From Fredinandcohnia onubensis (GTDB lineage: Bacteria > Bacillota > Bacilli > Bacillales > Bacillaceae_L), in the NCBI RefSeq assembly GCF_002734285.1, contig NZ_NSEA01000019.1, positions 233,306 to 289,962 of the forward strand: a stretch of DNA of 56,657 nucleotides, read 5' to 3'. The position numbers were made by a program, and so were the translations under genes. The stretch's first letter is position 1; each line of letters begins with the position of its first letter. The notes beneath the pieces were generated by a model that was not told the DNA's origin, ran no database searches, and was given only the letters and a program-made list of their open reading frames with translations. Positions 16,030-26,500 of this stretch are shown piece after piece.

Positions 16030-16776
16030 ATGAGGAAAAAGGATGAAACAGTAGCACAGTTGGAAGCTATTTTAAAGGAACTTAAAACAGCAAATGATGA
16101 AAGTGCGGCTACTGCTGTTGTCGGCCAGAGAAGTGGAAATCGCAACACATCTGGAACGCTAACTAAGTTGCTATTTCGAGTTCTAGGAGCAAGGATTCTT
16201 CTAGTTGCTGTCCTTCTCATTGCAGCAGTTTCAGTAGGAAGCGTTTGGCTCCTATCTGGAAGTACATTTAAGAAAGAAACTACGGTTTTTGTTGAAGATA
16301 TCAAAGAACTGGCTACACTCGCAACAGCTGAGGCCTCTGTGAAAACAGTTATCAAGCAAGAGGATAATAAGTTGTTTGGGAATGATCTACCGATTAAGGT
16401 CCCAGGCACAAAGAGAGAAATCTTATTAATTGTTCCGGGTACGGTGATTGCTGGCGTTGATTTAAAAGCAATCACCGAGGATGATATAAAAGTAAATGAG
16501 AAAGAAAAAGTGCTAGATATTGTTCTCCCGCATGCTGAGCTAATCCAAGATCCAACGATACAGATGGAAAAGTTAATTACATTTTCAGACGAGGGAATAT
16601 TCCGTGGTGAAGTGAAATGGGATGAAGGCTTTGATTTAGCGGCTGAAGCGCAGGAGACAATCCGGAAAGAGGCAATCGAGGGAGGTCTATTAGTTAAAGC
16701 TGAAAAGAGTGCTGAAAAAGTTTTAGTAGGCTTTTTTGACAATCTAGGCTATACAGTGAACGTAACCTTTAAATAA
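16030..16776 (+). CDS. DUF4230 family membrane protein
   Basis: The product has 248 residues: a polar cytoplasmic N-terminus, one TM helix at about 56-78 (ILLVAVLLIAAVSVGSVWLL), and an extracytoplasmic domain of about 165 residues. The domain has the alternating beta pattern KREILLIVPGTVIAGVDLKA, then KVLDIVLPHAELIQDP, characteristic of DUF4230. The function of the family is unknown. The start ATG16030 has AAGAAGGGG upstream. It appears monocistronic. Two palindromes at 16784-16854 follow the stop. Confidence 0.8.
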   Translation: MRKKDETVAQLEAILKELKTANDESAATAVVGQRSGNRNTSGTLTKLLFRVLGARILLVAVLLIAAVSVGSVWLLSGSTFKKETTVFVEDIKELATLATAEASVKTVIKQEDNKLFGNDLPIKVPGTKREILLIVPGTVIAGVDLKAITEDDIKVNEKEKVLDIVLPHAELIQDPTIQMEKLITFSDEGIFRGEVKWDEGFDLAAEAQETIRKEAIEGGLLVKAEKSAEKVLVGFFDNLGYTVNVTFK

Positions 16777-16783
16777 CAATTTC

Positions 16784-16854
16784 CAAACAAACGCTTGTTT
16801 GAATTCTCAATCCCTTGCGCCAGTTGTCCTAATCCTTTAAACAAACGTTTGTTT
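16784..16854. promoter_or_regulatory. Two copies of an AAACAAACG palindrome, probable operators
   Basis: The second copy (16839-16854, AAACAAACGTTTGTTT) is a perfect 16-bp palindrome. The first (16784-16801) differs by one base in the core. Their centres are 54 bp apart, about five helical turns. The pair lies 70-140 nt before the chemoreceptor start. Operators of this form are typical of TetR-type repressors, but no such gene is in the window, so the binder is unknown. Confidence 0.55.
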
Positions 16855-16925
16855 GAATCCCAAATTCCCATAATTACTATATTCAATCCTCCTAAAAAAC
16901 GGTAAAATAGAGGGAGATATTAAAA

Positions 16926-18437
16926 ATGGGGGAAAACCTTATGAACGAAACGGTTTTATCTATTGAGGAGTTAAAACGAGAGGATCTTATCCGAAAAAAC
17001 AAATTGGTCGGCATAGTTTCTCTTATTTCTATTATTCTAGCAATAATCGTTGAGGTTTCGATTCAACAACCACTTCAGATGATTCTCACAATCGGAATCG
17101 GTGGGGCGATTTTTCTTGCTATTTTATTTTTACTTATTTACAAGAATCTATTATTAACACAAACACCTTATATTTCAGTCGTAGGGATTGCGGTGGTGAT
17201 TTTTGTGATTATGTCTAGCTCACAGTCGGCGCCAATCGTCCTTTTACCGTTATACCTATTAACAACGGTTGCAATCTATAATAAGCGAAAAACACTAATC
17301 TTTGGTGTGGTTTGTGCCATTGCCTTAACGGTTTTATTTTTTATAACAAGTGGACATGAATTCAGCTATACTTCAAAGGAAATTGTGATCTATTATTTGA
17401 TCTTTGCGGTGATTATTGCGACCCTGTTTTTCCAGAGTATTGTTACTGGAAGGTTGACTCAGGATATTCAAGCAACGCATAAGCACACCGAGCATCTCCT
17501 TGAGATGAGAAAGCATCATGCGGCTCAGCTTGAGGAAAACTCACAAGTGATCAGTGAGAACATCACAAACATCCGTCGCCAAGGTGAGGAGCAGATGCAC
17601 TCCTTTAATGAGATGACTATCGCTGTTACGGAAATCTCATCCGGAATGAACACGCAAAATGAGGCAGCGACAACCATTACTGAATCTATTGAAGATCTTA
17701 ATCGAATTGTTCAGGAGCTTGTAAAAGGTTCGAACCACCTTAGTAACCAGACTGAGAATACGAATCAAGCAGCTGACAACGGAAATGAATCCATCGACCT
17801 TTTACTCTCAAAAATTACTGACTTTCAAGCATCCGTACATTCAATGTCTGAAACAATGAATTTATTAGTCGAAAAAATCAATGAGACAAACGGGTTTACG
17901 GACCGAATTCAGGAAATTGCCTCACAAACGAATTTACTAGCACTGAACGCTTCGATTGAAGCGGCCCGTGCAGGTGATAGTGGTAGAGGTTTTGCTGTAG
18001 TTGCATCTGAAATTCGTAAACTTTCAGAGGTGACATCAAATACGGCGAACCTCATTTCTGAGAATTTAAAAGAAGTGAACGAAAGCACAACATTAACGCA
18101 GAAACATATGGCTGAAAATGCATTAAAAATGGACGAGAGTGTCCAGCTAACAAAGGATGCAAAAGGCGTCTTCACCGTTATCGATGACACAGTTTCCGAA
18201 CTGAACGAAGCCGTTAAGCATTTCGAAAAAATCTCAAACCAAATCAGCCATTCGTCGGTTTCCATTGAAACATCGGTCAGTGAATTCGCTGCAATTATTG
18301 AAGAAACAACAGCATCTCTTGAGGAAATTACAGCATCCATCGAAAACCAGAACGGCCAAATGCAACACCTCGTCTCCTATGTCCAAAACACAGACGACGC
18401 AACAGCCGAACTGATGGAAATTTTTAAAGAAAAATAG
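16926..18437 (+). CDS. Methyl-accepting chemotaxis protein, six TM segments, no HAMP
   Basis: The 503-residue chemoreceptor has about six TM helices in residues 25-185 and almost no periplasmic domain, so it probably senses signals inside the membrane or cytoplasm. A long coiled-coil signalling domain follows without a HAMP segment. The hairpin tip ([20 protein letters not shown] then [20 protein letters not shown]), which contacts CheA/CheW, is intact near residues 325-365. The start is ATG16926 or ATG16941; both have plausible ribosome sites. It is monocistronic, with a bidirectional terminator after it. The ligand cannot be predicted. Confidence 0.9.
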   Translation: MGENLMNETVLSIEELKREDLIRKNKLVGIVSLISIILAIIVEVSIQQPLQMILTIGIGGAIFLAILFLLIYKNLLLTQTPYISVVGIAVVIFVIMSSSQSAPIVLLPLYLLTTVAIYNKRKTLIFGVVCAIALTVLFFITSGHEFSYTSKEIVIYYLIFAVIIATLFFQSIVTGRLTQDIQATHKHTEHLLEMRKHHAAQLEENSQVISENITNIRRQGEEQMHSFNEMTIAVTEISSGMNTQNEAATTITESIEDLNRIVQELVKGSNHLSNQTENTNQAADNGNESIDLLLSKITDFQASVHSMSETMNLLVEKINETNGFTDRIQEIASQTNLLALNASIEAARAGDSGRGFAVVASEIRKLSEVTSNTANLISENLKEVNESTTLTQKHMAENALKMDESVQLTKDAKGVFTVIDDTVSELNEAVKHFEKISNQISHSSVSIETSVSEFAAIIEETTASLEEITASIENQNGQMQHLVSYVQNTDDATAELMEIFKEK

Positions 18438-18485
18438 AGCATAAATCACTGTAAAAGTAGTTATACTAGTACAGCGCATAATAAA

Positions 18486-18526
18486 AGGGGAGTAGCCTGT
18501 GGTGATTAGGTTACTCCTCTTTTATA
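18486..18526. terminator. Bidirectional terminator between the chemoreceptor and LysR genes
   Basis: GGAGTAGCCT (18489-18498) pairs with AGGTTACTCC (18508-18517) with one mismatch. T-rich flanks exist on both strands, so it can serve both convergent genes. Confidence 0.7.
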
Positions 18527-18530
18527 TTGA

Positions 18531-18597
18531 ACCAGAGGGAGGGTTCCTCTGGTTCCCACCTAGGATGGGACCACGAGAACCGTCCCTCTGGTTACCC
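18531..18597. repeat. Double GGGAC/GTCCC-type palindromic repeat
   Basis: Two inverted units in tandem: ACCAGAGG with CCTCTGGT (18531-18553), then GGGACCACGAGAACC with GTCCCTCTGGT (18567-18592). It belongs to the same family as the element after galM (25397-25472), with which it shares GAGAACCGTCCCTCTGGTT. Confidence 0.65.
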
Positions 18598-18610
18598 AAA
18601 CAAGATATAC

Positions 18611-19495
18611 TCAGTGATTCCGGATAAAATCTACAAAATGTTGCAATCCTATTTTTGGGAAACGATGTGGCTTTTGAACCATCCACAGTGTACGTGTGAG
18701 TGAAAAATTGGTCACGTTAATCTGACATAATGTTCCTAGTTCTAATTCTTTTAATACCGTAATCCTGGGGAGAATGCTGATGCCAAGGCCTGCTTCAACG
18801 GCACTTTTAATAGATTGAATACTCCCGAGCTCCATTTCGCTCTCAATGTCGTCAAGGATTCCATGATCACGAAGATAGTCTTCGACAATCAGACGAGAAC
18901 CGGATTCAGGCTCCCGCCAAATCATTTTTTCTTCGACCAATTCATTTATCGTAATTGTTTTTCGATGCTTCCAGTGATGGTCATTCGAAGTGACTAAAAT
19001 AAGTTCATCTTCAGCAAATTTTTCAATCCTTAAGATTGGATTTTCTACATGACTTTCCACAAGAGCGATATCAATTTCATTGTTTTCAAGCATTGCTATC
19101 ATATTTGGGGTGTTTCCTATTTTAAGACTGAACGTTATATGTGGATATCCTTTTTTTATCATTCCAAGGATTTGAGGTAATAGATATTCACCAATCGTTA
19201 AGCTTGCGCCTATATGTAAATTGACTTCCTCATTGCCAGTCATTTTTTGAACAGCATCGAATGATCTTTTGATATTTTCAATAACATCTTTAGCATAAGG
19301 ATAAAGGACTTCCCCAGCCTTGGTTAGTTCAAGTCTCCCACCGTTTCTCTCAAAAAGCAGGGTGCCATATTCATTTTCAAGCTGGCTTATCTTTTTCGTG
19401 ACAGCTGGTTGAGAGATATAACTTATCCGTGCAGCGTTTGTTATACTTCCCTCTTCTACCACGAGGCAAAAGAGTTTAAGATTCTCAATGTTCAT
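18611..19495 (-). CDS. LysR-type regulator, CysL-like
   Basis: The 294-residue protein has an N-terminal winged HTH (MNIENLKLFCLVVEEGSITN, then SQPAVTKKISQLENEYGTLL) and a periplasmic-binding-like effector domain (LHIGASLTIGEYLLPQIL, SAVEAGLGISILPR). It resembles the CysL/YwfK group of sulfur-assimilation regulators. It is transcribed away from a TauE/SafE transporter gene, and the 181-bp gap holds a T-N11-A palindrome. Divergent control of the transporter is the obvious inference. The effector is unknown. GGGGG stands just upstream of the start (minus strand). Confidence 0.85.
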   Translation of the reverse strand: MNIENLKLFCLVVEEGSITNAARISYISQPAVTKKISQLENEYGTLLFERNGGRLELTKAGEVLYPYAKDVIENIKRSFDAVQKMTGNEEVNLHIGASLTIGEYLLPQILGMIKKGYPHITFSLKIGNTPNMIAMLENNEIDIALVESHVENPILRIEKFAEDELILVTSNDHHWKHRKTITINELVEEKMIWREPESGSRLIVEDYLRDHGILDDIESEMELGSIQSIKSAVEAGLGISILPRITVLKELELGTLCQINVTNFSLTRTLWMVQKPHRFPKIGLQHFVDFIRNH

Positions 19496-19545
19496 GGTAT
19501 CCCCCTTTCAAACGTAATTTCTATAGCCTTTCCTTTCATTATATA

Positions 19546-19566
19546 AGAATGAGTTCGTATTATTCT
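19546..19566. promoter_or_regulatory. LysR box between the regulator and transporter genes
   Basis: AGAAT (19546-19550), 11 bases, ATTCT (19562-19566) is a perfect dyad of the T-N11-A class used by LysR regulators. It lies 50 bp from the lysR start and 110 bp from the transporter start. Confidence 0.6.
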
Positions 19567-19676
19567 ATATCACAAGCAGTATTACGTTTTGTTATGACCT
19601 ATTATACATTGTTATTTTACTACTACTTGAAGATTTGATAGGTTAATAGAGAGTCATACATAGGGGGAACGTAATC

Positions 19677-20501
19677 ATGGATATAGTAACAGGTGTTTTA
19701 CTTGTGGCAATCGGGATATTTGCCGGTGGGTATGGGGCCGTTGTTGGGGCTGGTGGAGGCTTTCTATTTGTACCGGCACTTTTGCTGCTTTTTCATGTCG
19801 ATCCCGTTCTTGCTGCAGGAACAGGGCTAGTCATAGTACTCATTAATTCATTGTCTGGTGTTTTTGGATTTGCAAAACAAAAACGGATTGATTACCGAAC
19901 CGGAATCATGTTAGGTATAGGTGCGTTCCCAGGAACTTTTATCGGTGTGCAACTTCTTCAAACCTATTCCTCTACGTATTTTTACTTTTTCTTTGCAAGT
20001 GTACTTGTCTTTTTGGGCTTCTTTTTAGTGGTTAAAAATACAAATCTACTAAAAAAGAAGCATATGACGAAGGAAGCGAAAACTGAAGCCGCGGCAACGG
20101 TGGAATCAGCAAATAACGTCACCTCTAATCTTCAAGTAAATAAAAGATTACAGGGTAAATGGCTTATCCCACTTGGTTTTTTCATGGGAATTCTCTCAAG
20201 CTATCTTGGGATTGGTGGAGGCTGGATGCTTGTCCCGATTTTGGTATACATCTTTCGTGTTCCAACTCATATCGCAACCGCAACCTCAATTTTTTCCTTA
20301 TGCTTGTATTCTTCTGTAGGTGTTTTTCTTCAGGTTTGGCATGGGAATATCGATTGGCTGATCGTTGCATTTGGTGGAACTGGGATTATCATTGGTTCAC
20401 AGCTAGGCGTCTTCCTCTCACAAAAAATTCCAAGTCGAGTCATTATGCAAATGCTTTCCTTTCTATTAATAATCATAGGGTTTCGAATGTATTTTCATTA
20501 A
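19677..20501 (+). CDS. TauE/SafE family sulfite/organosulfonate exporter
   Basis: The 274-residue membrane protein has about eight TM helices in two repeats joined by a cytoplasmic loop (residues 120-160). The glycine-rich signatures GAVVGAGGGFLFVPALLLL (residues 20-38) and SSYLGIGGGWMLVPIL in the second half are diagnostic for TauE/SafE. Members export sulfite, sulfoacetate or related anions. GGGGGA precedes ATG19677. The divergent CysL-like regulator fits a sulfur-linked substrate. A strong terminator follows at once. Confidence 0.9.
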   Translation: MDIVTGVLLVAIGIFAGGYGAVVGAGGGFLFVPALLLLFHVDPVLAAGTGLVIVLINSLSGVFGFAKQKRIDYRTGIMLGIGAFPGTFIGVQLLQTYSSTYFYFFFASVLVFLGFFLVVKNTNLLKKKHMTKEAKTEAAATVESANNVTSNLQVNKRLQGKWLIPLGFFMGILSSYLGIGGGWMLVPILVYIFRVPTHIATATSIFSLCLYSSVGVFLQVWHGNIDWLIVAFGGTGIIIGSQLGVFLSQKIPSRVIMQMLSFLLIIIGFRMYFH

Positions 20502-20536
20502 GAGCCAAAGAGCAGATCTCTTTGGTTCTTTTTTTA
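20501..20536 (+). terminator. Terminator of the TauE/SafE gene
   Basis: AGAGCCAAAGAG (20501-20512) pairs with CTCTTTGGTTCT (20518-20529) with one mismatch, followed by seven or more T. Confidence 0.9.
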
Positions 20537-20554
20537 TGGGGCTACATATAAAAA

Positions 20555-20577
20555 TTTTAGTAAAACTTTAACTAAAA
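20555..20577. promoter_or_regulatory. GalR-type operator upstream of galK
   Basis: TTTTAGT (20555-20561) and ACTAAAA (20571-20577) are perfect inverted arms around nine bases. The half-site TTTAGT/ACTAAA is like the galactose repressor sites of lactobacilli and streptococci. It abuts the -35 of the galK promoter, and the likely repressor is the LacI-family gene at 25490. Confidence 0.65.
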
Positions 20578-20580
20578 TAA

Positions 20581-20609
20581 TTGACCTTTTTTACTTGCGG
20601 CTCTACAAT
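20581..20609 (+). promoter_or_regulatory. Sigma-A promoter of the gal operon
   Basis: TTGACC (20581-20586), a 17-nt spacer and TACAAT (20604-20609) are one change each from consensus. The leader to galK would be about 30 nt. Confidence 0.75.
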
Positions 20610-20645
20610 GTAGATAGAAACCAAAGTATTGGAGGCAAATCCAAG

Positions 20646-21809
20646 ATGGATCTCAAACAACTTTCAGATAGATTTATAGAAGTATTTAACGAAACCGATT
20701 ACAGAAGCTTCTTCGCGCCTGGCCGTATTAATCTCATTGGCGAGCATACCGATTACAATGGCGGCCATGTTTTTCCTGCTTCAATCACAAAAGGAACGTA
20801 TGCGCTTGCGAGAAAACGTGACGATGAAAAAATCAGAATGTACTCGATGAATTTTGAAGACCTTGGGGTAATTGAGTTCGACTTAAGCGACCTTGACTAC
20901 AATAAAGCACATGATTGGGCAAACTATCCGAAGGGAATGCTCCGTTATTTACGTGAAAAAGGCTATGAGATTGAAACTGGAGTTGACGTGCTTTTTTACG
21001 GTAATATTCCAAATGCTGCGGGCCTCTCATCATCGGCATCCATTGAGCTTGTGTCAGGCGTGATGTTCGAAAAATTATTTAACCTTGAAATTGACCGTGT
21101 GGAACTTGTAAAAATTGGTCAATTTGTAGAGAATAAATTTATTGGTGTGAACAGTGGAATCATGGATCAATTTGCGATCGGAATGGGTAAAAAGAATGCA
21201 GGCATTTTACTAGATTGTGATACATTAAAGTTTGAATATGCGCCAATCGAGTTGGACGAACATCTCATTTTAATCATGAACACGAACAAGCGCCGTGAGT
21301 TAGCAGAATCTAAATACAATGAACGTCGCAGTGAGTGCGAACAGGCACTTGTCCAACTCCAAAAGGAGCTGGATGTTCAAGCGCTTGGTAACATTACTAG
21401 CGAGCAATTTGAACAACACAAGCATCTAATCGAAAACGAAACATTAAAAAAGCGAGCTAAACATGCGGTTTACGAAAATGAAAGAACGTTAGAGGCGCTA
21501 AAAGCCCTAAAAGCGGGGGACCTCGTAGAATTCGGTCGTTTACTAAATGCATCCCACACATCTTTACGTGATGATTATGAAGTAACCGGTGAAGAGCTTG
21601 ATACTTTAGCAGAAGCAGCGTGGGCGCAGGAGGGTGTACTAGGTGCACGAATGACAGGCGCTGGCTTTGGTGGTTGTGCAATTGCCCTCGTTGAAAAAGA
21701 CAAAGCGCAAGCAATCATCGATGCAGTCGGAAAAATCTACGAAGGAACCATCGGCTACCCGGCTTCCTTCTATGAAGTAAGCATCGGCGACGGCGCAAAA
21801 GAACTATAA
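20646..21809 (+). CDS. galK: Galactokinase
   Basis: Galactokinase phosphorylates galactose at C1, the entry step of the Leloir pathway. From ATG20646 (GGAGG 10 nt upstream) the product has 387 residues, the usual length. Visible are the galactokinase signature APGRINLIGEHTDYNGG (about residue 22), the GHMP ATP-binding motif NAAGLSSSASIEL (about 122), the catalytic-base region FIGVNSGIMDQFA, and the C-terminal GAGFGGCAIALV. The frame is open upstream to 20595 but crosses the promoter. First gene of galK-galE-galT-galM-galR. Confidence 0.96.
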   Translation: MDLKQLSDRFIEVFNETDYRSFFAPGRINLIGEHTDYNGGHVFPASITKGTYALARKRDDEKIRMYSMNFEDLGVIEFDLSDLDYNKAHDWANYPKGMLRYLREKGYEIETGVDVLFYGNIPNAAGLSSSASIELVSGVMFEKLFNLEIDRVELVKIGQFVENKFIGVNSGIMDQFAIGMGKKNAGILLDCDTLKFEYAPIELDEHLILIMNTNKRRELAESKYNERRSECEQALVQLQKELDVQALGNITSEQFEQHKHLIENETLKKRAKHAVYENERTLEALKALKAGDLVEFGRLLNASHTSLRDDYEVTGEELDTLAEAAWAQEGVLGARMTGAGFGGCAIALVEKDKAQAIIDAVGKIYEGTIGYPASFYEVSIGDGAKEL

Positions 21810-21811
21810 TA

Positions 21812-21842
21812 GGGTGGACTCAGGGCTGTCCCTCTGACCCAC
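21812..21842. repeat. GTCCC-type repeat between galK and galE
   Basis: GTGGACTCAGGG and its partner CCCTCTGACCCAC form an imperfect palindrome starting two bases after the galK stop. Same family as the element after secA. Confidence 0.5.
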
Positions 21843-21860
21843 AAAAGGAGCGAATAAGAT

Positions 21861-22850
21861 ATGAGTATTTTAGTATTAGGTGGAGCGGGTTATATTGGCT
21901 CGCATGCGGTTTATCAGTTAATTGACTCGAACGAGGAGGTTGTGGTTGTTGACAATCTTCAAACGGGTCACAAAGAGGCGGTTCACCCGAAAGCGAAGTT
22001 TTATCAAGGTGACATCCGTGATCGAGCGTTTTTACAGTCTGTTTTTGAAAAAGAAACTATTAATGCGGTGATCCACTTTGCGGCGAATTCCCTTGTCGGC
22101 GAATCAATGGTTGACCCGTTAAAATACTATGACAACAATGTGTTCGGCACACAGATTGTCCTTGAAACAATGAAAAACAATAATGTGAAATATATCGTTT
22201 TCTCATCAACGGCGGCAACTTATGGTGAACCAAAGCAGGTGCCGATTACGGAAGACATGCCGACTGTTCCAACAAACACGTACGGTGAAACGAAGCTTGC
22301 GATGGAGAAAATGATGAAGTGGTCTGAGATTGCACATGACATTAAATTTGTGTCACTCCGCTATTTTAACGTAGCTGGGGCTCGTGCAACTGGTGAAATC
22401 GGTGAGGACCATGACCCAGAAACTCATCTTATCCCGGTTATTTTACAAGCAGCATTAGGAAAAAGAGATGCTATCACAATCTTCGGTGAGGACTATGATA
22501 CGCCAGACGGCACATGCATCCGTGATTATATCCATGTCGAGGACTTAATTAATGCGCATATTTTAGCGCTAAAATATCTTCAAAACGGTGGCGATAGTAA
22601 CTATTTTAACCTTGGAAGTAACAGTGGATTCTCTGTAAAAGAAATGGTTGAAGCAGCAAAAGAGGTTACACAGCGTGATATTCCCGTCAATATTGGCGAG
22701 CGCCGTGGCGGTGACCCGAGCATTCTGATCGCATCATCAGGAAAAGCAAAGGAATTGCTAGGTTGGGAGCCTAAGCGTACATCAATCAACGAAATCATTA
22801 AGGATGCGTGGAACTGGCATGTAAACCACCCAAATGGGTATGAAAGCTGA
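21861..22850 (+). CDS. galE: UDP-glucose 4-epimerase
   Basis: GalE interconverts UDP-galactose and UDP-glucose with bound NAD. The product, 329 residues, starts MSILVLGGAGYIGSHAVYQL, containing the Rossmann motif GGAGYIGS. The catalytic YxxxK is in NTYGETKLAMEK (about residue 147), with the partner SSTAATYGEP. DGTCIRDYIHVEDL is the usual GalE signature. AAAAGGAG precedes ATG21861. Its stop is 10 nt before the galT start. Confidence 0.96.
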   Translation: MSILVLGGAGYIGSHAVYQLIDSNEEVVVVDNLQTGHKEAVHPKAKFYQGDIRDRAFLQSVFEKETINAVIHFAANSLVGESMVDPLKYYDNNVFGTQIVLETMKNNNVKYIVFSSTAATYGEPKQVPITEDMPTVPTNTYGETKLAMEKMMKWSEIAHDIKFVSLRYFNVAGARATGEIGEDHDPETHLIPVILQAALGKRDAITIFGEDYDTPDGTCIRDYIHVEDLINAHILALKYLQNGGDSNYFNLGSNSGFSVKEMVEAAKEVTQRDIPVNIGERRGGDPSILIASSGKAKELLGWEPKRTSINEIIKDAWNWHVNHPNGYES

Positions 22851-22860
22851 GGGGAGCAAC

Positions 22861-24348
22861 TTGACTATCTACGGAACTGTTCAGCAGTTAACAGGGCAGG
22901 CCATCAAGGTCGGACTTATTGAAAAAGAAGACGTGATCTACGTCCGCAATCAGGTCCTTTCCTTATTAAATCTTGAGGACTACGAGCCAACTGAGCAAGT
23001 CTCACTAGAAAAAGACATCCCAACTTTGGTTGAGGACCTAGTTGAATACGCGTGTGAACAAGGTGTTATTGAGGACTATTTCGATGCTAAAGAAATTTTC
23101 GCAAGTAAAATCATGAACGTGATGATCCCACTTCCGTCCGCGGTAACACGTCATTTTTATGAACTTCATCAACAAGACCCGGCAGCAGCTACGAACTATT
23201 TTTATAAGCTAAGTAAAAATAGCAACTACATTCAAATGAAACGAATCGAAAAAAATATTGAATATAAAGTAGAAACTAAGTACGGTGAGCTTGATATCAC
23301 CATCAACTTGTCTAAACCTGAAAAGGATCCTAAGCAAATTGCACTTGAAAAAGAGACAAAAACTAACGGTGAGAAGTATCCAAAATGCTTGCTTTGTGTA
23401 GAAAATGAAGGGTATGCGGGCCGCATCGGCCATCCGGCTCGCTCGAATCACCGCATCATTCCGGTACCACTTGAGGGTGAAACCTGGTATTTGCAGTACT
23501 CACCATATGTGTACTACAACGAGCACAGTATCTTGCTTTGCGAAGAGCATCGCGATATGAAGATCAGCAGTGAGACATTTGCACGATTACTTGGCTTTGT
23601 TGAAAAGTTTCCTCACTATTTCATTGGTTCAAACGCAGACATCCCAATTGTTGGGGGCTCGATTTTAACTCATGATCACTACCAGGGTGGAAACTATGAA
23701 TTTGCGATGGCAAAGGCAGACGATGATATCAAATTCACGTGGGACCGTTATGACAACATCGTAATTTCAACGGTAAACTGGCCAATGTCTGTTCTTCGCC
23801 TAAGAAGCATTAACAAGCAGGCCTTGGTTGAAGCGGGCGAGCACATTTTACAAGCATGGCGCAATTACAGCGACCCGGAAGTCGACATTATCGCGTTTTC
23901 TGGTGACACGCCACATAACACGATTACACCGATTGCTCGGAAACGGGATGGCAATTACGAACTGGACCTTGTTCTCCGTAACAACCGTACAAATGACGAG
24001 CATCCAATCGGCATTTTCCACCCGCATGCCGATGTGCACCATATTAAAAAGGAAAACATCGGTCTCATCGAGGTCATGGGATTAGCGGTGCTCCCAGCTC
24101 GACTCAAGACTGAGTTGCAAGAGGTTGAAAATTACCTAATCGGCGAAGCAGACTCAGTCAATCCAATTCACCAAGAATGGGCAGATGAACTGAAAGCTTA
24201 CAACCCAACAATAGAAAATGTACACGATCTTGTAAAACAAGAAGTCGGCAAAAAGTTCATGCGTGTGCTTGAAGACGCCGGGGTATACAAGCGTGATGAA
24301 GTTGGCCAAAATGCATTTAAGAGATTTATAGAACACTTTACAAAATAG
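22861..24348 (+). CDS. galT: Galactose-1-phosphate uridylyltransferase, Firmicute (type 2) form
   Basis: The product swaps UMP between UDP-glucose and galactose-1-phosphate. TTG22861 is chosen as start because GAGGGGAG lies 4-11 nt upstream and translation gives the expected LTIYGTVQQLTGQAIKVGL. The earlier in-frame ATG lies inside galE and has no site. At 495 residues it has the long type 2 form of Gram-positives, not the about 350-residue E. coli type. Active-site segments: GRIGHPARSNHRIIPVP, IVGGSILTHDHYQGG and FHPHADVHHIKKENIGLIEV. Confidence 0.94.
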   Translation: MTIYGTVQQLTGQAIKVGLIEKEDVIYVRNQVLSLLNLEDYEPTEQVSLEKDIPTLVEDLVEYACEQGVIEDYFDAKEIFASKIMNVMIPLPSAVTRHFYELHQQDPAAATNYFYKLSKNSNYIQMKRIEKNIEYKVETKYGELDITINLSKPEKDPKQIALEKETKTNGEKYPKCLLCVENEGYAGRIGHPARSNHRIIPVPLEGETWYLQYSPYVYYNEHSILLCEEHRDMKISSETFARLLGFVEKFPHYFIGSNADIPIVGGSILTHDHYQGGNYEFAMAKADDDIKFTWDRYDNIVISTVNWPMSVLRLRSINKQALVEAGEHILQAWRNYSDPEVDIIAFSGDTPHNTITPIARKRDGNYELDLVLRNNRTNDEHPIGIFHPHADVHHIKKENIGLIEVMGLAVLPARLKTELQEVENYLIGEADSVNPIHQEWADELKAYNPTIENVHDLVKQEVGKKFMRVLEDAGVYKRDEVGQNAFKRFIEHFTK

Positions 24349-24360
24349 GAGATTTTGAAT

Positions 24361-25395
24361 ATGGAAGCTACTGTACATCCCTACGGAAAGCATGATAACC
24401 AAGAAGTCCAAGCTTATACGTTAACAAATGACCATGGGTTAAGCGTTACTTGTATTGACTATGGCTGCATAATCACCGAAATTCTCGCAGCAGACCGAAA
24501 CGGTTTGCAAGAGAATGTTGTACTCGGATTCGATAACCTTGATGGATATCTTGCAGATCAAACCTATCAAGGGGCGATCGTTGGTCGGATTGCAGGTCGC
24601 ATAAGAGGTGGGGAATTTGAGCTAAACGGCAAAACCTATTCATTAGATAAAAATGAAAACACCAACCATATCCATGGCGGGGTAAAAGGGTTCAGCAAAG
24701 TCGTGTGGGATTCTACTATTATAAAGGAAGAAAAATATGTCGGCGTTGAGTTTAAGTATGTCAGTCATGACGGTGAAGGTGGCTATCCTGGAACTGTTGA
24801 AATGACTGTCACTTATTCACTCAATAATGAAAATGAATTTTTGATTTCTACAAAAGGTGTTCCAGAAGCAGACACTATTTTAAATATCACAAACCATGCA
24901 TATTTTAACCTATCAGGCAACATGAAAAATGACGTGCTTGATCATGAACTTTCTATTAAAAGCAGTAAGTTTCTCGAACTAGACCAAGAATTTCTTCCTA
25001 CCGGTGAACTCCTTGATGTCACCTGCACTGTTTTTGATTTTCGAAAGGGTCGAAAAATCGCTGACGGACCAAATTCAAAGGATAAGCAGATTGCCCTTGT
25101 TGGTCAAGGATACGATCATCCATTTTTGCTCGACGAAAAATTGGTTACACTTTATGATGAAGCATCTGGCCGTCTATTAAAGGTAGAAACGAACCAACCG
25201 GCTGTTGTCGTTTACACAAGCAACACAATGGAAGGCTTTGAAATGCGCGGTGGCAAGGCACGCCCGTATTTAGGCGTATGCCTTGAAACACAAGTACCAC
25301 CTGATGCAATCCATCACCCAAACTTCCCATCCACGATCGTCAAAAAGGGTGAGGAATACCATTGGGAAACGAAGTACACATTTTCGGTGAAATAA
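24361..25395 (+). CDS. galM: Aldose 1-epimerase (galactose mutarotase)
   Basis: GalM converts beta- to alpha-galactose before phosphorylation. From ATG24361 (AGGAG 9 nt upstream; a TTG two codons earlier is too close to it) the product has 344 residues. Family motifs: VVGRIAGRIRGGEF, NTNHIHGGVKGFSKVVWDS with the conserved His, ILNITNHAYFNLSG with the catalytic His, GYDHPFLLD, and the late Glu in ARPYLGVCLETQVPPDAIHH. Last enzyme gene of the operon. Confidence 0.95.
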   Translation: MEATVHPYGKHDNQEVQAYTLTNDHGLSVTCIDYGCIITEILAADRNGLQENVVLGFDNLDGYLADQTYQGAIVGRIAGRIRGGEFELNGKTYSLDKNENTNHIHGGVKGFSKVVWDSTIIKEEKYVGVEFKYVSHDGEGGYPGTVEMTVTYSLNNENEFLISTKGVPEADTILNITNHAYFNLSGNMKNDVLDHELSIKSSKFLELDQEFLPTGELLDVTCTVFDFRKGRKIADGPNSKDKQIALVGQGYDHPFLLDEKLVTLYDEASGRLLKVETNQPAVVVYTSNTMEGFEMRGGKARPYLGVCLETQVPPDAIHHPNFPSTIVKKGEEYHWETKYTFSVK

Positions 25396-25396
25396 A

Positions 25397-25472
25397 GGGA
25401 CCAAGGGGACGGTTCTCCTGGTCCCGTATAGTGACTAGGAGGGGAACCAAGAGAACCGTCCCTCTGGTTCCA
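25397..25472. repeat. Double GGGAC/GTCCC palindromic repeat after galM
   Basis: GGGACCA with TGGTCCC (25397-25425), then GGAACCA with TGGTTCC (about 25443-25471), each with a nested GGACGG/CCGTCC. It begins one base after the galM stop and ends just before the regulator's ribosome site, so it may affect read-through into galR. Confidence 0.7.
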
Positions 25473-25486
25473 CAGAAAGGAGATGA

Positions 25487-26500
<1,014 letters not shown>

